Origin: Neobacillus mesonae
Lineage (GTDB): Bacteria > Bacillota > Bacilli > Bacillales > Cytobacillaceae
Assembly (NCBI RefSeq): GCF_001636315.1
Contig: NZ_KV440949.1
Span: 2,533,203-2,597,202 of the forward strand
Direction: 5' to 3'
DNA length: 64,000 bases
Of this stretch, positions 53,192 to 61,750 are shown in pieces (the stretch's first letter is position 1; each line of letters opens with the position of its first letter). The notes under the pieces were generated by a model, which made no database searches, was not told the DNA's origin, and worked only from the letters and a program-made list of their open reading frames with translations. The translations under genes were made by a program, and so were the position numbers.

Positions 53192-53905
53192 ATGTCAAGA
53201 AATTGTGGATGTGGGGGAAGTTCTCATTCTCACTCTCACTCTCACCCAGGCAAATCATGCCCGCCAATGCAGGTATGCGACACAGCTAAAACGCATGACC
53301 ATTTTTGTACGGCTACGGTAACCACTACAGCTGGTGGTACTACTGAAGTAATTCAAATCATCGGTGATGTAACGGTCAATACAAATGTGGAAGCAGATAT
53401 TTGTCTCCCTAGTTCAGCTCATGATATTAAAAATATCACAAAAAATGTTTATTTAACACAATGCAAAGCAATCCCTGTCCCTCCTACTTCAGGATCTTCT
53501 ACAACTTCTGCAAATTTGTACATTGAAGGCTACGTACACAAAAACATTCAATACTCTGAAGGCTGTGATGGCTATGTAAAAGATTATAGTGTAAATGTCC
53601 CTTTTAAATGCTATCAATTAGTAACTGGCCTAAGACCTATTTTTTTCCGCGGCTTCAGCCAAAAGAGCAGTCAAGTACAAGAAATCAGAGAAATTGCAGA
53701 AGATGGCATGGGTTCTGATCGCTGCAGTTTCGGATCAAGACACTTTGAATTTTTTAATGAACCGGTTGAATGCAGATTACTCAACCACACCATTAATGAG
53801 TTCGAATTCCCGCACAGCTTTGATAGATGGAGCAATTTCGAGAAGCTTACCGAAAAAATAACAATTAATTTTACAGTTCGATTAACTCAGCTGCAACGCA
53901 CCTAA
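53192..53905 (+). CDS. CsxC-like spore-surface protein, copy 1
   Basis: The 237-residue protein has a Cys/His-rich start (NCGCGGSSHSHSHSHPGK), the block CPPMQVCDTAKTHDHFC shared by all three copies, a beta-rich SPOCS/DUF3794-like core (about 55-140: VTVNTNVEADICLP, NLYIEGYVHKNIQYSEGCDG) and a C-terminal beta region ending INFTVRLTQLQRT. It resembles proteins annotated as CsxC family (exosporium protein of Clostridium sporogenes). ATG 53192 has AAGGAGTG upstream. It is the first of three tandem paralogues. A role in the spore coat or exosporium is inferred, and the His/Cys tail may bind metal. Confidence 0.72.
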   Translation: MSRNCGCGGSSHSHSHSHPGKSCPPMQVCDTAKTHDHFCTATVTTTAGGTTEVIQIIGDVTVNTNVEADICLPSSAHDIKNITKNVYLTQCKAIPVPPTSGSSTTSANLYIEGYVHKNIQYSEGCDGYVKDYSVNVPFKCYQLVTGLRPIFFRGFSQKSSQVQEIREIAEDGMGSDRCSFGSRHFEFFNEPVECRLLNHTINEFEFPHSFDRWSNFEKLTEKITINFTVRLTQLQRT

Positions 53906-53913
53906 GTTATCAG

Positions 53914-53946
53914 AGAGTGTCTCGTAATCCGAGGCACTCTTTTTTA
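53914..53946 (+). terminator. Terminator of CsxC-like copy 1
   Basis: AGAGTGTCTC pairs with GAGGCACTCT and is followed by TTTTTT. Near copies follow the other two paralogues. Confidence 0.85.
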
Positions 53947-54157
53947 GGATCATAAAGTTCTGTCCCAATTCTTTAAAATGCGATTAAGACACCGGTTTCC
54001 CAAGGTTTTAAAATTTACTATTTAATATTTTTAAATGGTTGGAAACAAGGGTACTCGTCCATTCATTTTCTTTTTGTCTACATATATTTTAGTAATGTCA
54101 GAAAACAAAGTCATAACGACTTTACGTTTTGACAAAAAACTTATAGGAGTGGATTGT

Positions 54158-54862
54158 ATGAAAAGAAATACTGGATGCGGCTGTGGTAGCAAATCTCATT
54201 CACATAAAGAATGCCCGCCAATGCAAGCATGCGACACAGCTAAAACGCATGACCATTTTTGTACGGCTGCGGTAACCACCACGGCTGGTGGTACTACTGA
54301 AGTAATTCAAATCATCGGTGATGTAACGGTCAATACAAATGTGGAAGCAGATATTTGTCTCCCTAGTTCAGCTCACGATATTAAAAATATCAGAAAAAAC
54401 CTTTATTTAACACAGTGTAAAGCAATCCCTGTGCCCCCAGCTACCGGCTCTGGGGAAGTGACTTCTGCAAATTTGTACATTGAAGGCTATGTACACAAAA
54501 ACATTCAATACTCTGAAGGCTGTGATGGCCATGTGAGAGATTATAGTGTAAATGTCCCATTTAAATGCTTTCAATTAGTAACTGGCCTAAGACCTATCTT
54601 TTTCCGCGGCTTCAGCCAAAAGAGCAGTCAGGTACAAGAAATCAGAGAAATTGCAGAAGATGGCATGGGTTCCGATCGCTGCAGCTTCGGTTCAAGACAC
54701 TTTGAATTTTTTAATGAACCGGTTGAATGCAGATTACTCAACCACACCATTAATGAGTTCGAATTCCCGCACAGCTTTGATAGATGGGGCAATTTCGAGA
54801 AGCTTACTGAAAAATTGACGATTAATTTTACAGTTCGATTAACTCAGCTGCAACGCACCTAA
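54158..54862 (+). CDS. CsxC-like spore-surface protein, copy 2
   Basis: The 234-residue protein is almost identical to copy 1 over the core and C-terminus (IREIAEDGMGSDRCSFGSRH, VECRLLNHTINEFEFPHSFD). It differs in the N-terminus (RNTGCGCGSKSHSHKECPP) and in a small insertion near the middle (PPATGSGEVTSANLYI). ATG 54158 is taken because TAGGAGTGG lies just upstream. The frame is open from 54035, but that part covers the promoter block also found before copy 3. It has its own promoter-like block and terminator, so it is probably transcribed separately during sporulation. Confidence 0.72.
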   Translation: MKRNTGCGCGSKSHSHKECPPMQACDTAKTHDHFCTAAVTTTAGGTTEVIQIIGDVTVNTNVEADICLPSSAHDIKNIRKNLYLTQCKAIPVPPATGSGEVTSANLYIEGYVHKNIQYSEGCDGHVRDYSVNVPFKCFQLVTGLRPIFFRGFSQKSSQVQEIREIAEDGMGSDRCSFGSRHFEFFNEPVECRLLNHTINEFEFPHSFDRWGNFEKLTEKLTINFTVRLTQLQRT

Positions 54863-54870
54863 GTTATCAG

Positions 54871-54906
54871 AGAGTGTCTCGTATCTTAATCCGGGGCACT
54901 CTTTTT
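54871..54906 (+). terminator. Terminator of CsxC-like copy 2
   Basis: AGAGTGTCTCG pairs imperfectly with CGGGGCACTCT and is followed by a T run. It is a near copy of the element at 53914. Confidence 0.75.
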
Positions 54907-55113
54907 CCGTCATAAAATTACGACCAATTATCGGAAATTTAAACAAGACGCCATGTTTTGTAGGATTTTGTAATTATTTAAATACTTTTAAATAGGTTGG
55001 AAACAAGGATACTCGTCCATTCATTTTCTTTTTGTCTACATATATTTTAGTAATGTCAAAACAATGTCAGAATGACTTTACGTTTTGATAAAAAACTTAT
55101 AGGAGTGGATTGT

Positions 55114-55836
55114 ATGAAAAGAAATACTGGCTGCAGTCATGGAAGAAAACCCCATTCACATAAAGCGTGTCCGCCAATGCAGGCATGCGACACAGCTAAA
55201 ACCCATGACCATTTTTGTACGGCAACTGTAACCGCTGGTACTTTTACTGAAGTCGAAAAAATTATCGGGGATGTAACAATCAATACAAATGTGGAAGCAG
55301 ATATTTGTCTCCCTAGTTCAGCTTATGAAATTAAAAACATCAGAAAAAATGTATATATCACACAGTGTAAGGCGATTCCTGTTACACCTGCCCCAGGAGC
55401 TACTACTGTAACTGCCGCGAATTTGTTCATTGAAGGTTATGTACACAAAAATATTCAATATTCTGAAGGCTGCGATGGATATTTAAAGGATTATAGTGTA
55501 AATATCCCATTTAAATGCTATCAACCAGTCGGTGTAACAGGAACTGCCTTAGCACCTATCTTTGTCCGCGGATTTAGTCAAAAATCCAGTGAAGTACAGG
55601 AAATTAGAGAAATTGCGCCAGATGGTATGGGATCCGACCGCTGCAGCTTCGGATCAAGACACTTTGAGAATTTTAATGAACCTATTAAATGCAGAATTCT
55701 AAATGATACCATTTTAGAGATGGACTTCCCGCATGATTTTGACAGATGGGGAAATTTCCGCAGACTTACTGAAAAAATGACCCTTACCTTTACAGTTCGA
55801 TTAACCCAAGTACAACGTAATCCAACATTAGGATAA
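55114..55836 (+). CDS. CsxC-like spore-surface protein, copy 3
   Basis: The 240-residue protein is the most diverged of the three. It keeps CPPMQACDTAKTHDHFC, TNVEADICLPSSAYEIKNIR, FIEGYVHKNIQYSEGCDGY, GMGSDRCSFGSRHFENF and a C-terminus FTVRLTQVQRNPTLG. ATG 55114 (TAGGAGTGG upstream) is chosen over 55072. The upstream block (about 54995-55065) is nearly identical to that of copy 2, so promoter and gene were duplicated together. It converges on the repeat-rich protein gene with a shared terminator. Confidence 0.72.
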   Translation: MKRNTGCSHGRKPHSHKACPPMQACDTAKTHDHFCTATVTAGTFTEVEKIIGDVTINTNVEADICLPSSAYEIKNIRKNVYITQCKAIPVTPAPGATTVTAANLFIEGYVHKNIQYSEGCDGYLKDYSVNIPFKCYQPVGVTGTALAPIFVRGFSQKSSEVQEIREIAPDGMGSDRCSFGSRHFENFNEPIKCRILNDTILEMDFPHDFDRWGNFRRLTEKMTLTFTVRLTQVQRNPTLG

Positions 55837-55839
55837 GCC

Positions 55840-55871
55840 AAAAGGTGTCTCGAACACGAGACACCTTTTTA
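55840..55871. terminator. Bidirectional terminator
   Basis: AAAAGGTGTCTCG, AACA, CGAGACACCTTTTT, between convergent spore-surface genes. Confidence 0.88.
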
Positions 55872-57635
55872 TCTATTAAGATTAATGAACTGCTCCTGCA
55901 CTAAATCAATCCACAATGTTGCACTTCCTTGAATGTCCATCTGAGTCCCTTCTGTACAATTACGGAAGGATTCTGCACTAGTGAAATGGACTGCTCGTAA
56001 TTCAGAATCGATTTCATGGGCAAACTGTTCTTTGAATTCATGCTGGGTGCCGATTTCCTCACCATTATGCGCAGCAAAAAGAAACTCTTTTTCACTTTTA
56101 GTTGAAAGCTGCGGAGGATAGAGCCAGTCAGCCTTTGTTGTTTTTGACCATAAGACTGGAATTTTCACCATATGGAAACTTCCTTTATACATATATTGAA
56201 CCTCGGCCATTAATGTTCCTTTAAGAAATACAACCGTTGCAGGCAAAATGACTTTACAGTCGTAAGATTGCAGCGACCATTTTACCTTTGATACTGTTTC
56301 AATTGGGATATATAAATCAACAGTTTCAATAAGATCGATTGAAACGATTAGTTTAGCGAGCACTACAGGCAGTTTTACAATAGGCAGGTGCTCCTTTTGT
56401 ACTGATGGTTCTTTCTTTATGGGGTGAGAAACGATCCGGTCCTCAATCTCTTCTTCCTGAGACATTTCATTTTGAGATGCATCTTCTTTAGAAGGTTCCT
56501 TCTCTTTTTTATAGGCAGGGCTTGCAGACGACTCATCCTCCGAAAAATGACAGTCAGCAAATGAATGCATATCATCTTCCCCGGAATAATCCGATGAGAA
56601 GGAATCCATTTCCTGATGCGGTGAGGAGTAGCAATCCTTTTGAAATGAGGATGCCTCCTCCTGATTGAATGGGCTCACCTCTTGAGGAGAACTGAATTCC
56701 TCTTCATCTATAAAAGGGCTCTCTTCTCGGGGAGAACTGGTCTCCTCTTCATTTATAAAAGAGCTCTCCTCTTGGGTGGAACTGGATTCCTCTTCATCTA
56801 TAAAAGAGCTCTCTTCTTGGGGAGAACCGGATTCCTCTTCATCTATAAAAGAGCTCTCTTCTTGGGGAGAACTGGATTCCTCTTCATCTATAAAAGAGCT
56901 CTCTTCTTGGGGAGAACTGGATTCCTCTTCATCTATAAAAGAGCTCTCTTCTTGGGGGGAACTGGATTCCTCTTCATCTGTAAAAGAGCTCTCTTCTTGG
57001 GGAGAACTGGATTCCTCTTCATCTATAAAAGAGCTCTCTTCTTGGGGGGAACTGGATTCCTCAATATCTATAAAAGAGCTCTCCTCTTGGAAGGAACTGG
57101 ATTCCTCTTCATCTATAAAAGAGCTTTCTTCTTGAGTGGAAGTGGTTTCCTCTGCTTGAATGAAAGAGTTCTCCTTTTTGAAAGAAGAGGAGGCCTCCTC
57201 AAGATGGACTGAAATTTGCTCATCAAGAAAATCTACTTTTTTCTGCATAGGAGAAACATGTTCCGAATCTTCTGCGAGCATCATAAGAAACTCATTGAAT
57301 TGCGAATTGGATTCCTCCTCCATAAAGGGTGAAGATTCATCTTTTGGGTGAGCGGTCTCACCCGATGAGGAAGGAGGCGTCTCAAGTAACGTAGAGAATT
57401 CCTCTTCAATGAATGAAGTCCTTTCTCCCCTTTTTAGTTCATTTCTCAATGGTGTTTTTTTACGAATTCGTTTTCTTGTTCCTTTCACTACTTCTACCTG
57501 TTCTGACTTCACCATCGGTGGAGGGTAAATCAATGGAATGGAGAACCTTTTATCCCCTATTTTCCCTGTTACAAAGGATTGGTTCGGTGCCGTTTGTTTC
57601 TTCTGAAATCCATTTTTATCTTCTTCATGTGCCAT
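55869..57635 (-). CDS. Acidic 15-residue-repeat protein with C-terminal SPOCS-like domain (BC_2427-like)
   Basis: The 588-residue protein has a basic N-terminal third with a KGTRKRIRKKTPLRNELKRG segment, then about eleven 15-residue repeats (consensus SSSPQEESSFIDEEE, about residues 160-327), a charged linker, and a C-terminal beta domain (about 410-588: LPVVLAKLIVSIDLIETVDLYIP). The latter echoes the SPOCS/DUF3794-like cores of its neighbours. I associate this architecture with the BC_2427 family of the B. cereus group. No good Shine-Dalgarno lies before ATG 57635, and a TGA closes the frame just upstream. A structural spore-surface role is inferred from neighbours and composition. Confidence 0.68.
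   Translation of the reverse strand: MAHEEDKNGFQKKQTAPNQSFVTGKIGDKRFSIPLIYPPPMVKSEQVEVVKGTRKRIRKKTPLRNELKRGERTSFIEEEFSTLLETPPSSSGETAHPKDESSPFMEEESNSQFNEFLMMLAEDSEHVSPMQKKVDFLDEQISVHLEEASSSFKKENSFIQAEETTSTQEESSFIDEEESSSFQEESSFIDIEESSSPQEESSFIDEEESSSPQEESSFTDEEESSSPQEESSFIDEEESSSPQEESSFIDEEESSSPQEESSFIDEEESGSPQEESSFIDEEESSSTQEESSFINEEETSSPREESPFIDEEEFSSPQEVSPFNQEEASSFQKDCYSSPHQEMDSFSSDYSGEDDMHSFADCHFSEDESSASPAYKKEKEPSKEDASQNEMSQEEEIEDRIVSHPIKKEPSVQKEHLPIVKLPVVLAKLIVSIDLIETVDLYIPIETVSKVKWSLQSYDCKVILPATVVFLKGTLMAEVQYMYKGSFHMVKIPVLWSKTTKADWLYPPQLSTKSEKEFLFAAHNGEEIGTQHEFKEQFAHEIDSELRAVHFTSAESFRNCTEGTQMDIQGSATLWIDLVQEQFINLNR
56655..57160. repeat. In-frame 45-bp tandem repeat in the acidic protein gene
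   Basis: About eleven units of 45 bp encode the 15-residue repeat. The central units differ by only one or two bases. The opposite strand is also open through the array, giving spurious plus-strand frames. Confidence 0.9.
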
Positions 57636-57877
57636 TTTCGAAAATTGAATGGAGAAGGATGATCATTCCAATTAATAGTTGATAGATTAGTGGGTGTCCC
57701 ATCTTTTTTCCTATGGTCTGGGTTACCAAATTTATTACCCATTCGATTCATGATCATTTGGATGATTCAGCTATAAAAAGCATCCTCTCCAATCGCCTCC
57801 TTCCTACTCAATTGTCTAATACATCGTTTGATTCTTGGCAGTTATTTCATAAAACGGCCCAATCATTATGGCTTTGG

Positions 57878-58696
57878 TTAACAACTACTGCTGCTACTAC
57901 TGCTGCTGCTACTGCTGCTGCTGCTAGATTCGTCCCAATCACAAAAATCATCATCATTTGTCGTTGAACATACGCGAATTTGTTGTTTTTGTAGAACCTT
58001 TAACGTTACATCAACCACCATTTTTTCTTCAATTCGTGTAAAATATCCTTCTCCTATTGGAGAATCTGCTGGAATGGATACACGATCGACAGCTTCATCC
58101 CATTCAATTATTTTACTGGAGATTAATTCACAGAAAGGAATTTCATTATAATATTGTGAGCTTTCCTGATGAAACTGAGATAGGTCACTGGTTAGCAATT
58201 CATCTTTTTCTGGAAATCCAGATGGCAAAGATTCTGAAATTAAGAAATCAAATTCATTACGATTGTTTACTCTTGGCATTACAGGGCGTGTCAAGAAATG
58301 ATGGATTTCAGTAACACATTGAAAAGGAATATCAACCGTCATGGAATGCAAATCTGAAGTCACAGAACAATGAGTGCTTTTTTCAATCTCAGGGCTAGGG
58401 CTTGCATACTGAATATTTTTACGGACAAAACCCTTTACAAATAATTTATTGGTCGGCAAAAGAAGCCTGCATTGGGTTAATTTTACACGCTTTTTAATAT
58501 CTTTGATTTCCAATACTGGTTCTGGAAAATCAATAAACGTATCGATATTTACTTGCAGTGTAAGTTCAGCTAAAACAACAGGAACCTTTGTAATCACTTT
58601 TCCCATGGTCACTCTTGGTTGATGCAATTTGTTTTCACATTCTAATTGATTTGCAGTAATTTTACATTCATTCATTTTTTTATTTATCTCTGACAT
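57878..58696 (-). CDS. SPOCS-like spore-surface protein with poly-Ser tail and terminal Cys
   Basis: The 272-residue protein has a beta-rich core (about 30-120: KVPVVLAELTLQVNIDTFID, KLFVKGFVRKNIQYASPSPE) like its neighbour at 59045 and the CsxC-like copies. A second region holds FPEKDELLTSDLSQFHQESS, ending VDVTLKVLQKQQIRV. The tail is an acidic CDWDE segment, fifteen consecutive Ser and a terminal Cys. ATG 58696 has AGGAGGAG 7 nt upstream. Upstream on the minus strand GCATACCATGC resembles a mother-cell (SigE/SigK) -10. Spore-surface function is inferred. The terminal Cys could crosslink. Confidence 0.7.
   Translation of the reverse strand: MSEINKKMNECKITANQLECENKLHQPRVTMGKVITKVPVVLAELTLQVNIDTFIDFPEPVLEIKDIKKRVKLTQCRLLLPTNKLFVKGFVRKNIQYASPSPEIEKSTHCSVTSDLHSMTVDIPFQCVTEIHHFLTRPVMPRVNNRNEFDFLISESLPSGFPEKDELLTSDLSQFHQESSQYYNEIPFCELISSKIIEWDEAVDRVSIPADSPIGEGYFTRIEEKMVVDVTLKVLQKQQIRVCSTTNDDDFCDWDESSSSSSSSSSSSSSSC
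57884..57928. repeat. Trinucleotide (AGC/AGT) repeat coding for poly-Ser
   Basis: Fourteen consecutive codons on the minus strand are AGC or AGT, preceded by TCT, giving fifteen Ser. Confidence 0.9.
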
Positions 58697-58947
58697 TCGG
58701 ACTCCTCCTAAAATTAAGATAATGCATGGTATGCGTGATAAACGTCTATGTGTGGGCTATTTACCCATTTTTTTACCGGAGCGATGTAAAACGCTTATTA
58801 ACCTTGATAAATGGAGGGAATTTATAAAATAAAAAATTTCATAAAATTCGGAACATATTTGTTTTAAAAAAATTTATGGACTAGTACTTTTAAACTATCA
58901 CATTTTCTAAAAATGAATATGTATATTTATAAGAAGGTCTTTCCAAA

Positions 58948-59000
58948 AGAAAAGACAATACCATGATTTCAAGGAAAATCATGATATTGTCTTTGATTGG
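58948..59000 (-). terminator. Terminator of the SPOCS-like gene at 59045
   Basis: AAAGACAATA...CATGATTT and AAATCATGaTATTGTCTTT are long, nearly perfect arms, with a T-rich run on the minus strand. The remainder of 58697-59044 holds only a probable sporulation promoter for the gene at 58696. Confidence 0.75.
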
Positions 59001-59044
59001 TCCTATCGTCACTCGCCAAAGTAAATAGGATTAGGTGTATAAAA

Positions 59045-59830
59045 TTAACCTGCAGTAATGCGGACTTGCTGGTTTTGGAGTATTTTTACGGTAAACTCTA
59101 AAAACATCTTTTCAACAATATTTTGGAAAGTCCCTTCTTCAAATGGCTTGTGGTTAGGCAGTGGTCTCCGGTCTATCGCTTCATCCCACTCAACAATGTG
59201 GCTATCGATTAACTCACAATATGGAAGCTGGTTGTAAAACTGTCTGCTTTCCTGATGAAATTGGGAAAGGTCGCTTGATAGCAGTTCATCTTTTTCTGGG
59301 AAACCATGACCTAATTCTTGAGCCCTAAAGAAGTCAAATTCAGAACGTGTATTGAAAAATGGTCGCTGTGGCGGTGTAAGGAAACTTGTAATTGTGGTCA
59401 CGCACTCAAATGGTACATCGACTGTCAAAGATCGTAATTCAGAAGATACACAATCAGCAGTTGAATTCGAACTTGGTGTTGCATATTGGATATTTTTGCG
59501 AACAAATCCTTTAATAAATAAATTAACAGGCGTAGCAGGCAATGCAAATGGATCTGATCCTTGCGGTACTCCTGGAAGCAGCAGTCTGCATTGGATAATT
59601 TTTACCCTCTTTTTAATATCTTTGATTTCAAGAACTGGCTCTGGAAAATGAATATTCGCAACCAGGCTGGATCTTACCGTTAATTCTTGCAGTGTTACAG
59701 GTAATCTTACGATTCTTGTTCCTGCAGGAGTTAAAATTGGTGGTGTTATTACATTATTACACTCCCCTACGTGCGCAGTTACACCTACATCTACACAATT
59801 TTGTTCCCCACAATTGCCATGTTTGTTCAT
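59045..59830 (-). CDS. SPOCS-like spore-surface protein
   Basis: The 261-residue protein is a clear paralogue of the product at 57878: INFPEPVLEIKDIKKRVK-type block, LFIKGFVRKNIQYATPSS, FPEKDELLSSDLSQFHQES and a C-terminal VKILQNQQVRI. It lacks the poly-Ser tail and ends ITAG. Cysteines in the first 30 residues (GNCGEQNCVDVG) could crosslink. ATG 59830 has GGGAGG upstream. On the minus strand GCATACGATA (about 59863-59872) fits the SigK -10 CATANNNTA. It is divergent from the ParM-like gene. Confidence 0.72.
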   Translation of the reverse strand: MNKHGNCGEQNCVDVGVTAHVGECNNVITPPILTPAGTRIVRLPVTLQELTVRSSLVANIHFPEPVLEIKDIKKRVKIIQCRLLLPGVPQGSDPFALPATPVNLFIKGFVRKNIQYATPSSNSTADCVSSELRSLTVDVPFECVTTITSFLTPPQRPFFNTRSEFDFFRAQELGHGFPEKDELLSSDLSQFHQESRQFYNQLPYCELIDSHIVEWDEAIDRRPLPNHKPFEEGTFQNIVEKMFLEFTVKILQNQQVRITAG

Positions 59831-59995
59831 TATTTTTCCTCCCTTATTTCAGATACAATGTATCGTATGCGGAATTATAGTTAAATGCATTGGGACATTA
59901 GTGGAATTTGGAATGCTTGGTTCCTAACAAAAAATATTGGTACTTGCACAGGCAATTGCCCATTGTGCATAGGATTCAAAAGAGGAGTGAGGAAA

Positions 59996-61186
59996 ATGGA
60001 GAAACAAAACTTTTTAGCCGTCGATATAGGCAACAGCTGGTATAAGGCTTTGACTTCTGATGGAGAATTTAAATGCGAATATCAAATTCCTAACACCATC
60101 GCTTTATTCGACGAAGAGTTTTATGAAAAACCCTATAATGACGAAGATGTAGACTTTTTAGAGAATTTGATTGTTGAAGTGAAGAGTCAGGCCATCTTAG
60201 ACAAAAGGGAAATCTATTATATTGGGACAGCCGCAGCAAAGCAACGAAATGTGAGTTTAACTACGTTCAATAATCAAAAGGTGGATGAAGACAGAACTTA
60301 CATTTTATTATTTAGTCTTGCTGCTTATCATGCCATTAACCTAAATCCAGATCATACAGAGTTACATTATACAATTGATCAATTGGCAGTATCCTTGCCA
60401 ACCACACAGTACAAGGAAAAGAAAGACAACTTCAAACAACGATTGATTGGTACACATACAGTTATTTTCCATAAAGTACCCTGCATTCCGGAACCAAAGG
60501 AAATTGTTGTAAAGCTTCATGTAAGTGATGTAATTATTGGCGCAGAAGGAGCATGTGCCTACTTAGGCTTGACTCGCGACCAAGAAACATTGGGAATTAA
60601 AGATGAAAATATTGTGAATGATTCAAAGAAGGGTATCATTATTGGGGACCTTGGTGGTGACTCCGTTGATTTTGTTGGAATCAAAAATAATAAACCAGTG
60701 TCTTCTGTTGAAGGAGAAACATTCGGCATTAACCAATTCCTTGATCATATCATTCTAAAGGTCAGCAAAAATGAGTTATATAAGTTTGATTCCCGTTCCG
60801 AGCTCGAGGAAAAATTATTTGCCGGCCCATCAGAGTGGTATGTGGAGCCTTTTGCCGGAGTCAGAAAAGATATTAGCAAGTATATTATCCCTCAGCTTAA
60901 ATCCATGGCAATTAAATACCTGGAACATTTTGATCGTGTTCGAAGTTCCTCTAGTGATATAAAGGGGGCAACGCGATATATAGCAGTTGGCGGTGCTGCA
61001 AAATTGGCTCAAAGACAAATTCAGGAAGCAGCAGTCAGGTGGGCTGAACGTGGCCGTCCAATTGATTTATTGTTCCCAGAAAATATGGAAAAACTAAATG
61101 TTCTTGGATTAATGATTCTCGCAAAAATGAAGCAGCTCAAAAAGGACCAAGAGACCTCAAGAAGCCTTATCTCCACGAACAGTTAA
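59996..61186 (+). CDS. ParM/StbA-family actin-like ATPase
   Basis: The 396-residue protein has the actin/Hsp70 nucleotide-binding motifs: phosphate-1 FLAVDIGNSWYKAL (N-terminus), phosphate-2 GIIIGDLGGDSVDFVGI (about 217-233) and adenosine RYIAVGGAAKLAQ (about 325-337). It is closest in feel to ParM/Alp-type plasmid-segregation actins. ATG 59996 follows GAGGAGTGAGG. An open frame extends 37 codons upstream to 59885 without a start signal. The small gene 3 bp downstream is placed like a ParR-type adaptor. The pair lies inside a spore-surface gene island on what looks like the chromosome. Confidence 0.82.
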   Translation: MEKQNFLAVDIGNSWYKALTSDGEFKCEYQIPNTIALFDEEFYEKPYNDEDVDFLENLIVEVKSQAILDKREIYYIGTAAAKQRNVSLTTFNNQKVDEDRTYILLFSLAAYHAINLNPDHTELHYTIDQLAVSLPTTQYKEKKDNFKQRLIGTHTVIFHKVPCIPEPKEIVVKLHVSDVIIGAEGACAYLGLTRDQETLGIKDENIVNDSKKGIIIGDLGGDSVDFVGIKNNKPVSSVEGETFGINQFLDHIILKVSKNELYKFDSRSELEEKLFAGPSEWYVEPFAGVRKDISKYIIPQLKSMAIKYLEHFDRVRSSSSDIKGATRYIAVGGAAKLAQRQIQEAAVRWAERGRPIDLLFPENMEKLNVLGLMILAKMKQLKKDQETSRSLISTNS

Positions 61187-61189
61187 AGG

Positions 61190-61558
61190 ATGATGGAAAT
61201 GTACAGAACTTACACAGATTACATCAATAAAACCACATTAACCGTTCCAGGTGAATTCATTGATGTTAAAACAGGTGATACAATTGCTGTATCATCCAAA
61301 GTCAGGGAACAAATTGAATACCATGCAGATAACCAGACATTGATTCATTTAGTTTTATCAGCTCTTACTAATTACCTCCAACCTAGACGGATGAATGTAG
61401 GTACGAAGGAAATTCTAAATGAGTTATCTGAAATCAAACAATTATTACATCAGGGATCTTTTACAAATATTCCTCTTTCCAAGACCACAACAGCTCCTAA
61501 AAAAATGATGTTTGATTTAAAAGATGTTGATGATATTCTGGAGGAATTTGGGGGATAG
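61190..61558 (+). CDS. Small partner protein of the ParM-like actin (possible ParR-like adaptor)
   Basis: The product is up to 122 residues. ATG codons at 61190, 61193 and 61199 are all in frame, and AAAGG at 61185-61189 best suits the last. It has an N-terminal beta-rich part, then KVREQIEYHADNQTLIHLVL (helical), and a conserved-looking acidic tail FDLKDVDDILEEFGG. ParR proteins bind DNA with an N-terminal RHH fold and hook ParM with their C-terminal tail. Size and position fit, but I cannot confirm an RHH domain. A terminator follows. Confidence 0.55.
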   Translation: MMEMYRTYTDYINKTTLTVPGEFIDVKTGDTIAVSSKVREQIEYHADNQTLIHLVLSALTNYLQPRRMNVGTKEILNELSEIKQLLHQGSFTNIPLSKTTTAPKKMMFDLKDVDDILEEFGG

Positions 61559-61569
61559 ATTCGATAATA

Positions 61570-61623
61570 AAGAGCTGGCTTAAAAGATCGATGCTAAACA
61601 CTTTTTTGAGCCAGTTCTTTTTC
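61570..61623 (+). terminator. Terminator of the actin operon
   Basis: AGAGCTGGCT pairs with AGCCAGTTCT across a loop of about 27 nt and runs into TTTTT. Confidence 0.75.
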
Positions 61624-61750
61624 GGTTTTTGACTTTATTATATGGGGCCGCTCCATGAGAGTTAAAAAAAGAGTTGATCCAGAATGTCAACCTGGTTACC
61701 CTTTTTCTATAGGGGAATTTATTTGGGGGTACTACCTTATTTGGGAATTG

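Noticed and set aside
56682..57212. Plus-strand frames with a repeated FLFIYKRALFLGRTG pattern
   Set aside because: They are antisense to the 45-bp repeats of the acidic protein. Because the unit is a multiple of three, all frames stay open. No RBS or family similarity was seen.
59885..59995. N-terminal extension of the ParM-like protein by 37 residues
   Set aside because: The frame is open, but there is no RBS before 59885, and the actin phosphate-1 motif begins right after ATG 59996, which has a strong RBS.
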